Under the pieces are notes generated by a model. It was given only the letters and a program-made list of their open reading frames with translations. It was not told the DNA's origin and ran no database searches. This document shows, piece after piece, positions 1 through 5,743 of a stretch of 13,499 bases of DNA. The stretch is from an uncultured Porphyromonadaceae bacterium (GTDB lineage: Bacteria > Bacteroidota > Bacteroidia > Bacteroidales > Muribaculaceae), in the NCBI GenBank assembly GCA_900546835.1, contig UREH01000051.1:1-13499 (forward strand). The letters are read 5' to 3'. Both the position numbers and the translations under genes were made by a program. Each line of letters opens with the position of its first letter. Within the stretch, counting starts at the first letter, position 1.

Positions 1-462
1 CCGCCCATGCCTATGTGGAAGGCAGCCGTCTGGACCCTCGTTGGCCTGGGTGCGCTCGTGGGGGGTGGCAACTGGTTTGTCGACGGAGCCTCGGGTATCG
101 CCTCGTCGCGCGGCGTGAGCGACGCCATCATCGGCCTGACTGTTGTGGCTGTGGGCACATCCCTCCCCGAACTGGCCACAACCATCATCGCTGCCATCAA
201 AGGGATGCCCGGCCTCGCCATCGGCAACGTGATCGGCAGCAACATATTCAATATCTTCCTGGTGCTTGGAGTCTCGGCCGTAGTGCGTCCGCTCCCCTTC
301 GGTGGCGTCACCCAAATTGATCTTCTTGTGCTCACCGGTGCCTCCCTGCTCTTCTGGATTGTAGGCCGTTTCTTCCGCGACCACACCATCACGCGCTCCG
401 AAGGCGCCCTCATGATCCTCCTCTACCTCGCCTACACCGTCTACCTCATCGTCTCCCTCTGA
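1..462 (+). CDS. Sodium/calcium antiporter, C-terminal part (left edge truncated)
   Basis: This is the 3' end of an inner-membrane cation exchanger of the CaCA superfamily (YrbG-like calcium/sodium antiporter). The frame is open to the first base of the window, so the true start lies upstream; the ATG codons at 7 and 13 are probably internal. The visible ~153 residues hold the second alpha repeat. A hydrophobic helix with GASGIASSRGVSDAIIGLT leads into the family signature GTSLPELATTI (about residues 50-60 from the ATG at 7), followed by AIGNVIGSNIFNIFLVLG. Both stretches are the ion-binding helices in this family. Two further hydrophobic segments follow before the TGA at 460-462. The family is usually 310-330 residues, so roughly half is missing because of the window edge. 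It converges on the glycoside hydrolase gene, with 93 bases between stops and no clear hairpin. The family call is firm; the ion preference is inferred. Confidence 0.9.
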   Translation, partial: PPMPMWKAAVWTLVGLGALVGGGNWFVDGASGIASSRGVSDAIIGLTVVAVGTSLPELATTIIAAIKGMPGLAIGNVIGSNIFNIFLVLGVSAVVRPLPFGGVTQIDLLVLTGASLLFWIVGRFFRDHTITRSEGALMILLYLAYTVYLIVSL

Positions 463-555
463 CCCTTCCGCCTTCCTTGTCAATATCGTCAGCGTTTGAT
501 GAACTTCACTGTGTGCGACCCCTGTTTGGCTACTGCTTTATGGCGCAATTCAGCC

Positions 556-2475
556 CTACGGCTTCATATCCCAGTAGACGGTGTAGCGGCGGTGGTGTAG
601 GTCGTAGAGCGGGCGCAGGGTGCGGCCGTCAGGGAGGGTGAACTCCAGGGAGCCTTCGCGACGCTGTATCCCGGCGAGGTCGGTTTCGCTGAGAGTGGTG
701 TTCAGCCCGGCGGGGATGTGGTAGTCGTAGGTGTAGTAGTCGTTGCGCACGGTCGGGTCGGAGAAGGGGGCTGGAGCCTCCATCCCTTCGGTACCCATGT
801 CGCCGGCGAGTACAATCGGTCCGTAGAGCAGGGCGGCACGAGTGGAATCGCCGTGGGCATATTCCAGATGCAACTCCATCGGGAACTCGGCCTCGACGGT
901 GTCGCCGGCTTTCCAGCGCTTGGTCAGGTTGATGTAGCCGTCGGCGTCGGCTTGCACGGCCTTCACCTTCTTGCCGTTGATTCTCACTTTAGGACGGTCG
1001 CACCATTCGGGCTTGCGCAGGGCTATCGTGGCCTTGTGGTCGTCGGCCTTGTCGATATGCAGGCGCGTGGTGCCGGCAACAGGGAAGTCGGTGGTCTGCG
1101 TGAGCGCTATCCCCTCGTCGGCCCAGTCGAGACACGAGGGAGCGAGCAGGTTGACGTACAGCTTGCCGGGCGCCCGGTAGTAAATGCTCTCGGCATATTT
1201 GGCGTGACTCTCGAAGCCGCTCCCCACACAGCACCAGAACGACTGTTCGGGGGTGCTGTACACCTTGTAGGCTCCGCTCAGCAGCGGCAGAAAATAGCAA
1301 ACCATGCCGCTTGCGGGGTCCTGCTGGGCGAGGATATGGTTGAACAGCGCACGCTCGGTGTAGTCGGCGATGCGCGAATCGGCCTCGCGGCAGAAGAGAT
1401 GACGTCCGAGTTTCAGCATATTGTAGGTGCAGCATGTCTCGCCCGTATAGCCGTTTATATACTTCGACATCTGGTCGGGGCGGAAGAAGTGCTCCTTCTG
1501 GCTAAGCGAGCCCGTGGCGAAACAGTGGTCGGCGAGCATTGAATCCCAGAACAGCTGCGAGGCGCGTGCCGACTGCCGGCTGCCTGTCAGCTCGTAGCGG
1601 CGAGCTTCGGCTATCATTTTGGGAATGAATGTGTTGGTGTGGCGTGTCCCGAAGTCGGCTACGCCATCATACAGCGGGTCGACCACCTCGTTGTGGTGGA
1701 AGAATTCGGCCAGACGCAGATGGCGTGTGTCGCCGGTGATGGCGTAGAGGTTGAACCACGCCTCGTTAATTCCGCCGAACTCGTTGCGGAGCATCAGGCG
1801 GCGTGTCTCCTCGCCGACGCCGTCGAGCTTCCGGTAGGCCCAGTCGGCAAACTGTGTGGCAACCTCAAGAGCTTTCTGATTCCTCTCCATCACATACTGG
1901 TCGATGAGTCCGCCGAGGAGCTTGTGGAGCGTGTACCATGGCGCCCAGACCCCCTGGCCGCGCATGTTGCGGTTTATCAGCTCTTCGGGGAAGGCGCTGA
2001 TGTAGCCGTTGCCGATGGCTTTCTGCACCTCCGCCAGACCGTCCACAAGGCTGTCGGCCTTCAGCTTGAATACCTCGGCACCGGTAGCCGCGTGCATCAG
2101 CGCGTAGGCCGAAAGCAGATGGCCGGTGGTATGGCCGCGCAGGTCGCAGTCGAGCGACTCCCAGCCGCCGAGCTTTTTGACGCTTTCATATCCTCCTTCC
2201 AGTCCGGCGAACACTCCGTGAGTGTTCCGGAAACTGTGCAACAGCCGTTTAGTGCTGATATTTGCCATCCAGGCCGAGTCGCGGCTGAGATTGTCGTGCA
2301 GACGGCCCGGCAGCAGCCTCACCGCCGAAAGCGGAAATGCCTGCGCCTTCATCTCCGGCACATTTTTCACTTTCAGCAGCGCGTCGGCACTTCCGGGATA
2401 TATCGATTGGGCGGCCGCACAGATTGCGGTGGCGCATGTCAGCGCCAGCATGCCGCCTCGGAGCATCTTTTTCAT
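556..2475 (-). CDS. Secreted GH127/GH146-type beta-L-arabinofuranosidase (DUF1680)
   Basis: This is a predicted exported glycoside hydrolase of the DUF1680 superfamily, whose characterised members release beta-L-arabinofuranose from plant glycans. I chose the ATG at 2475 (639 residues). It begins MKKMLRGGMLALTCATAICA, a lysine-led hydrophobic signal peptide ending in AAAQ, which suits export. An upstream in-frame ATG at 2511 would only add a non-signal prefix. Family landmarks in order are RGHTTGHLLSAYALMHAATG near residue 115, HFFRPDQMSKYINGYTGETC near 329, CCTYNMLKL, and SFWCCVGSGFE near 412. In the characterised Bifidobacterium enzyme HypBA1 a Glu and three Cys bind zinc and one Cys is the nucleophile. 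The matching residues here are Glu346, Cys348, Cys415 and Cys416. The C-terminal part (LLYGPIVLAGD) matches the beta-sandwich of the family. No SusC/SusD pair or other glycanase is visible nearby. I cannot separate GH127 from GH146 by eye. Confidence 0.9.
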   Translation of the reverse strand: MKKMLRGGMLALTCATAICAAAQSIYPGSADALLKVKNVPEMKAQAFPLSAVRLLPGRLHDNLSRDSAWMANISTKRLLHSFRNTHGVFAGLEGGYESVKKLGGWESLDCDLRGHTTGHLLSAYALMHAATGAEVFKLKADSLVDGLAEVQKAIGNGYISAFPEELINRNMRGQGVWAPWYTLHKLLGGLIDQYVMERNQKALEVATQFADWAYRKLDGVGEETRRLMLRNEFGGINEAWFNLYAITGDTRHLRLAEFFHHNEVVDPLYDGVADFGTRHTNTFIPKMIAEARRYELTGSRQSARASQLFWDSMLADHCFATGSLSQKEHFFRPDQMSKYINGYTGETCCTYNMLKLGRHLFCREADSRIADYTERALFNHILAQQDPASGMVCYFLPLLSGAYKVYSTPEQSFWCCVGSGFESHAKYAESIYYRAPGKLYVNLLAPSCLDWADEGIALTQTTDFPVAGTTRLHIDKADDHKATIALRKPEWCDRPKVRINGKKVKAVQADADGYINLTKRWKAGDTVEAEFPMELHLEYAHGDSTRAALLYGPIVLAGDMGTEGMEAPAPFSDPTVRNDYYTYDYHIPAGLNTTLSETDLAGIQRREGSLEFTLPDGRTLRPLYDLHHRRYTVYWDMKP

Positions 2476-2614
2476 CGTGAGTAACGGCTCAAGGTAATTA
2501 TACTTGTACAATGGTTCGTCTGTAAGTTATTACGCCCGGAGTGCTGTTTCCGCTTAATGTCAACGCCCGCCCCCCGGACATCCGGGAGCGCCCTCGCAAT
2601 CCGGACAAATACAA

Positions 2615-2651
2615 GGCGGTGCGTCAAAATTCCGGGTTTTGACACACCGCC
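2615..2651 (-). terminator. Intrinsic terminator-like hairpin after the DUF362 remnant
   Basis: Two 15-base arms (2615-2629 and 2637-2651) pair along their whole length with a single G-T type mismatch, around a 7-base loop (TTCCGGG). The hairpin starts 25 bases past the stop of the minus-strand DUF362 fragment. On the minus strand it is followed by TTGTATTTG, which is T-rich but not a clean run. The A/T-rich base of the loop side makes it nearly symmetric. It most likely ended the original DUF362 transcript and survived the rearrangement. It also separates that remnant from the glycoside hydrolase upstream region. Confidence 0.7.
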
Positions 2652-2676
2652 CTGCTGTAGTTCGGGATTGTTTCGC

Positions 2677-2890
2677 TTATTCGAGGGTTACGAGTTTGTA
2701 TTTGCGGATGCCTGCGCCGATTTTCTCGGCGTATTCGAGGTTCCATGGGCCGCTCTTCGAGTCGATGCGCTCGATAAGGTGGATTTTTCCGTGGTCGGGG
2801 CTCTGGCGCACGGCGTCAATACAAGCCTGATCGACAGCTACCGGGTCGAGCGAGGCGAATATGCCGAGGTCGCTCATTTCGGGAGCAGAT
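2677..2890 (-). pseudogene. 3' fragment of a DUF362 (ferredoxin-like) protein gene
   Basis: Only the last ~70 codons of a DUF362-domain protein remain. DUF362 proteins are usually about 300 residues or more and often associate with 4Fe-4S ferredoxin domains. The diagnostic stretches are SDLGIFASLDPVAVDQACID, then HLIERIDSKSGPWNLEYAEK, then a short IGAGIRKYKLVTLE tail ending in TAA (2677-2679). This order and spacing match the C-terminus of Bacteroidales DUF362 proteins as I remember them. Reading upstream, similarity continues to Ala-Pro-Glu just before Met (2877), then the frame meets a TGA about 16 bases further on. The N-terminal part, including any cysteine clusters, is therefore gone. 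The ATG at 2877 is internal to the domain and unlikely to be a real start. Foreign sequence replaces the missing part from about 2890. The intact terminator hairpin downstream supports a once-functional gene. Function of DUF362 itself is poorly known. Confidence 0.75.
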
Positions 2891-3125
2891 GCTCACCGCA
2901 CCCTCGGTTCGTGTGCCTTTCGGCAACAGCGTTATGTTCTACGAAACGGACTTTGACGCACTTATCCCTATCCTCATTACCGACTTCACGTCGGAATTTT
3001 CGGACACGGACGACAAACTCAACAAGGTTAAGTTTACATGGCGTTTCGCCGAGAACCGCCCCTTTGTCAATCTCTACGAGTCGCCCGGCATTTTCAACGA
3101 CAAATTCAACCCCGTTTTCTCATAA
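2889..3125 (+). CDS. Small unknown protein, phage-like gene pair, first member
   Basis: This reading frame encodes up to 78 residues with no signal peptide or membrane segment. It is acidic in the middle (ITDFTSEFSDTDDKLNKVKF) with many aromatic residues, ending in SPGIFNDKFNPVFS. I do not recognise a characterised family. The start at 2889 lies on or next to the junction with the DUF362 remnant, so the N-terminus could be truncated or fused. A purine-rich GGGAG sits only 3 bases before the ATG, which is unusually close. The stop (TAA, 3123-3125) overlaps the ATG of the next gene as TAATG, a typical arrangement for translational coupling. Size, compact overlap and the neighbouring portal-like fragment suggest a leftover from a Bacteroidales phage. 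That origin is inference, and the gene could equally be a degraded piece of something else. Confidence 0.5.
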   Translation: MLTAPSVRVPFGNSVMFYETDFDALIPILITDFTSEFSDTDDKLNKVKFTWRFAENRPFVNLYESPGIFNDKFNPVFS

Positions 3126-3358
3126 TGGCTCGCTCGATACACATATCCACCGCCCGAACAATGTTAAACTCAGGCGACCCTGTCGATATTTCCGTCTGGA
3201 AGTCCGACGGCTCTATCCTCGAACTCCGAAATTGTATCTCCTTGCGCTACAATTTTTATGGCGGTTGGCGTAATGTAAAGTTGCTCACCTCCGGCGAATG
3301 CCGCCGCGTCCGCGACTGCTGCATCTTCCGCGTCAACGACTGCGAAGTGTTTTTATAG
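3125..3358 (+). CDS. Small unknown protein, phage-like gene pair, second member
   Basis: This frame encodes 77 residues. The start (ATG 3125-3127) overlaps the preceding stop in TAATG; the frame is open further upstream, to a possible start at 3038, but coupling favours 3125. The protein begins MARSIHISTARTMLNSGDPV and is rich in beta-type alternation (VDISVWKSDGSILEL). It carries three cysteines in RVRDCCIFRVNDCEVFL and ends at TAG 3356-3358. There is no signal peptide or membrane segment. I have an impression of similar short proteins in gut Bacteroidales prophages, but I cannot name a family and treat its function as unknown. The AT-rich secreted-protein gene follows after a gap of 73 bases that holds a promoter element, so this gene is probably the last of its own small transcript. 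Confidence 0.55.
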   Translation: MARSIHISTARTMLNSGDPVDISVWKSDGSILELRNCISLRYNFYGGWRNVKLLTSGECRRVRDCCIFRVNDCEVFL

Positions 3359-3387
3359 TATCCCGATACCGTTTTGCAAATTATTAG

Positions 3388-3395
3388 TAACTTTG
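3388..3395 (+). promoter_or_regulatory. Bacteroidetes -7 promoter element upstream of the secreted-protein gene
   Basis: TAACTTTG fits the Bacteroidetes primary sigma -7 consensus TAnnTTTG exactly and is followed by CA, a common start context. It lies 36 bases before the ATG at 3432. A TTTTG (3372-3376) is present upstream but too close (11 bases) for the usual -33 spacing, so the -33 element is weak or absent. Confidence 0.55.
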
Positions 3396-3431
3396 CACCA
3401 TAATCCAATAACAAACTAAATCGAAGTTCCA

Positions 3432-3995
3432 ATGAGAAAAGTATTTTTACTTTTAATGCTTTCGATTTTCGTATCAGCTTCATCTTTTGCTCAAGCACAA
3501 GCAAAAGATGAGGTGCCTGAATCGAAAAGCAAAGCTGTTGAATTTATGACAGCAGACGGCTCATTCCTCGTTAAGGAGTTCTATGACCTTCAGAAAATTA
3601 AAGGTGTAGAGTGTCAGGTACTCATTATGAATAACGTTGTATCAGGCAAAAAGATGGGATGCCTCAGACTCGAAACTCAATATCGTAGCCAATATTCTAG
3701 TGATAGCTACATTGGCACGCTTGATTCTGACGAGTTAGATGCCTGCATACAATCTTTAGAATATATCAAAAATACACTTCTACCATCTGCCCCATCTGTT
3801 TACACGGAGGCAGAATATAAAACTAATGATGGTGTGAAATTCGGAGCTTACTATAATAAAGGTAAGTGGACTGCATTTGTTTATACAAAGGGCTATACAA
3901 GTCGTTCTGCTGTCTTTCTTGATGTTGAAAACATAGACTCTTTTATAGCTGTAATGCAACAAGCAAAATCCATGATTGCGGAAAAGACTAAGTAA
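3432..3995 (+). CDS. Exported hypothetical protein, AT-rich, self-contained cassette
   Basis: This 187-residue protein has a clear signal peptide (MRKVFLLLMLSIFVSASSFA, cleavage likely before QAQA). There is no lipobox cysteine, so it is predicted to be periplasmic or secreted. I know of similar uncharacterised proteins in Bacteroidales but no function. The mature part seems to contain two related halves. The first runs from ADGSFLVKEFYDLQKIKG through GTLDSDELDACIQSLEYIK. The second runs from TNDGVKFGAYYNKGKWTAF through DVENIDSFIAVMQQAKSMI. Both end in an aspartate/glutamate-led amphipathic helix. The gene is visibly much richer in A and T than its GC-rich neighbours, with AAA, TTT and ATA codons frequent, which suggests acquisition from elsewhere. 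It has its own -7 element (3388) and its own terminator hairpin (4028-4072), so it is a complete transcription unit between two phage-like remnants. It appears intact. Confidence 0.85.
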   Translation: MRKVFLLLMLSIFVSASSFAQAQAKDEVPESKSKAVEFMTADGSFLVKEFYDLQKIKGVECQVLIMNNVVSGKKMGCLRLETQYRSQYSSDSYIGTLDSDELDACIQSLEYIKNTLLPSAPSVYTEAEYKTNDGVKFGAYYNKGKWTAFVYTKGYTSRSAVFLDVENIDSFIAVMQQAKSMIAEKTK

Positions 3996-4027
3996 TAACA
4001 CGTCTTTTCGCTGACACCATAGAGTCC

Positions 4028-4072
4028 ATAACTTCGCTGAAAATCTCAGCAAGTTATCGACTTTTCTTTTTC
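4028..4072 (+). terminator. Intrinsic terminator of the AT-rich secreted-protein gene
   Basis: The arms ATAACTT-C-GCTGA (4028-4040) and TCAGC-AAGTTAT (4046-4057) form a 12-pair stem with one bulged C and a 5-base loop (AAATC). A pyrimidine tract containing TTTTCTTTTTC follows to 4072. It starts 32 bases after the TAA of the gene ending at 3995. Stem plus T-rich tail in the sense direction is a standard rho-independent terminator. Confidence 0.75.
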
Positions 4073-4073
4073 A

Positions 4074-4232
4074 GACCTTAATTTCAACTCCGTGGAGAAC
4101 GTGCCGGGCTATGAAGCCCGCGCCGCGTTCACCGTCAATTCTTCCTCGGTATTCAAGGAAGACATCGACATCGTGCCTACAATCGTAGATGATACACTTT
4201 CATATATTCCGTGGGGCGGCGACAACCAAATG
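4074..4232 (+). pseudogene. Fragment of a phage-like (possibly portal) gene
   Basis: A plus-strand frame reads about 53 residues of protein-like sequence: DLNFNSVENVPGYEARAAF, then TVNSSSVFKEDIDIVPTIVD, then DTLSYIPWGGDNQM. The last motif resembles, from memory, a stretch near the N-terminus of portal-type proteins in gut Bacteroidales phages (YIPWG-DN-MP). I rate that identification as tentative. The frame continues after 4232 only as antisense to the TonB receptor, so the gene is cut there. On its 5' side it emerges directly from the T-tract of the preceding terminator and lacks a convincing ATG; a GTG at 4092 is possible. It is therefore broken at one and perhaps both ends and is probably not functional. 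It points the same way as the small phage-like genes at 2889-3358. Confidence 0.4.
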
Positions 4233-5372
4233 CAGCGCCTGCTGCATCATGGCGTAACCGGCTATTTTATTTACATGCTTGTCGACTATCGTCGATTCCT
4301 TGCCGTCGATTTTGGCGGTGTTGTATGCCTTGCCGCCCCAGTGCTTGAAATCCACTCCGAGGCTCAGGTCGTTGCCTTCCCATGGCTTGACGGTCTGATA
4401 GATTGTCATTTCCATGTTGAAATCCTTGGAATGGAAAAGATATGTGCGGGGTCTGTTGCGGCCGTCGAGTCCGTCGTCGATGTCGTGTTTGCCCCAGTTG
4501 TAGTATGCCTGGATGCCGCCGGAGGTTACATCGTAGCGGTTCTTTATGAAAGCCGACGCGGTGGTGCGCAGTTGCTTCGCCCACATTTCGAGCGGAAGCT
4601 CACGATAAATCGAGCCCGGATTGTCAGCCTTTGTCTCGGTAAGCATTACGTTGGCACCGGCTTCCCAATGGCCTGAAAAATCATAGCTCACAGATGCATA
4701 TTGGTTAGCCAGCCAGTAGCCCATACCGCGGCGGTTGCCGTCGGTCGATTCATAGCTTGATGCGGCGAAGGTCCGCAAGCCGCCGTACTTATAGCCGCCC
4801 TTGATGCCATATTTCTGTGTGCCGTAGCTTCCGCCCATCGCACATAAAGAGCCTGCGAAGCCTTCCTACGAAGCGCGTCGGGTAATCAGGTTTACCGAAC
4901 CTCCCATTGCCCCCGATCCGTAGAGAAGCGACGACGGACCGCTCACCACCTCGACCCGCTGAATGTCGTTTGTCACGTAGGTGTCGGGCAGAGAGTGTCC
5001 GAATACACCGGCCCATTGCGGCTGGCCGTCGATCAGAAACAGCACCTTGTTGCCTCCTCCGACACCTCGGATGGACACCGCGCCGGCTCCACCTCCGCTC
5101 ACACCGTAGCCGGCGAGTCCGCGTTCGGTAACAAATATCCCCGGAATTCTGTTCTGAAGCACCGGGAGCAGATTGGTCTCCGTGCTGTTGTCGATTGTCG
5201 CGCTGCCGACAATCTTTACATCAAGCGGAAGCAGCGGCACCGGTGCTTTTGCAGCGCTTTCCACAACCACGACTTCATCGAGAACTCTCGTCGTATCGTT
5301 TATTGCTGTGGTACCGGCAACCCCGGTCAGCGGGGATAAAATGAAAACTGTTGCTGATATAATTGCTTTCAT
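4233..5372 (-). pseudogene. TonB-dependent outer-membrane receptor, nonsense-interrupted and 3'-truncated
   Basis: This is the N-terminal ~380 codons of a TonB-dependent receptor of the BtuB-like size class. I place the start at 5372 (MKAIISATVFILSPLTGVAG, a signal peptide); an in-frame ATG at 5432 would give a poor leader. There is no carboxypeptidase-like N-terminal domain as in SusC proteins. The plug domain is evident: TRVLDEVVVV near residue 28, VLQNRIPGIFVTERGLAGYG, VSIRGVGGGNKVLFLIDGQP, and RVEVVSGPSSLLYGSGAMGG before NLITRR. Codon 169 (4866-4868) is TAG. The same frame then resumes without any shift into barrel sequence (GSYGTQKYGIKGGYKYGGLR, then strands ending IAGYAMMQQAL). At about 4233 the barrel stops abruptly and plus-strand phage-like sequence begins, so roughly the last 250-300 residues are missing. 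Two independent lesions make it a pseudogene. The transported substrate cannot be told. Confidence 0.85.
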
Positions 5373-5456
5373 GTCTGTGATGATTCGATTGCACAATACC
5401 TGACTCCGCTGCTCGCGTTCTTGCAAGGCCATTATGTACTTCTCAGGTATAACGGT

Positions 5457-5493
5457 AAAAGCGAACTCAGAATCTGGCCTGAATTCGCTTTTA
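5457..5493 (-). terminator. Intrinsic terminator of the tRNA-fMet transcript
   Basis: AAAAGCGAA (5457-5465) pairs with TTCGCTTTT (5484-5492), and inside these TCAG (5467-5470) pairs with CTGA (5479-5482), leaving one C-A mismatch and an 8-base loop. On the minus strand the hairpin starts a few bases after the tRNA 3' CCA, and its distal arm ends in TTTT. This is a good rho-independent terminator for the tRNA gene. It also separates it from the TonB pseudogene. Confidence 0.8.
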
Positions 5494-5496
5494 TTT

Positions 5497-5571
<75 letters not shown>

Positions 5572-5590
5572 ATGTTTCGTTTTGCGTCTG

Positions 5591-5620
5591 CAAAGTTAGT
5601 GCTTTCGCGGCAAATGGCAA
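5591..5620 (-). promoter_or_regulatory. Bacteroidetes-type promoter of the tRNA-fMet gene
   Basis: On the minus strand TAACTTTG (5591-5598) matches the -7 consensus TAnnTTTG exactly and ends 20 bases before the first tRNA base. A TTG (5618-5620) lies 19 bases further upstream, at the expected -33 spacing, with a second TTTG closer in. The position and spacing suit direct transcription of the tRNA. Confidence 0.7.
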
Positions 5621-5743
5621 GTGTTTGGAGTTGAAATTTGTGTTAAATAAATTTAATTGGCTGTAAATCAGGAGTGGTTTTTGGAATCGCCAAACTGCGA
5701 TGTTGCTATGCTGTCGGAGCGTAATTTCCCATGGGGAATGTCG

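Noticed and set aside
718..2484. Long plus-strand open frames opposite the glycoside hydrolase
   Set aside because: They are antisense to a gene with clear family motifs and a signal peptide. Long shadow frames are expected in GC-rich coding DNA, and their translations are low-complexity Val/Gly/Ala/Arg.
2566..2606. CCGGACA repeats and a short CCGGA/TCCGG hairpin
   Set aside because: The arms are 5-6 bases with a tiny loop in a GC-rich spacer, below what I would call a regulatory structure.
2880..4245. Insertion-sequence ends or target-site duplication flanking the foreign segment
   Set aside because: Comparing both junctions I saw only 4-5 base coincidences, no inverted termini and no transposase or integrase frame.
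4838..4868. Frameshift in the TonB receptor
   Set aside because: Codon phase is preserved across the stop (4868 to 4838 is 30 bases), so a single in-frame TAG explains the break.
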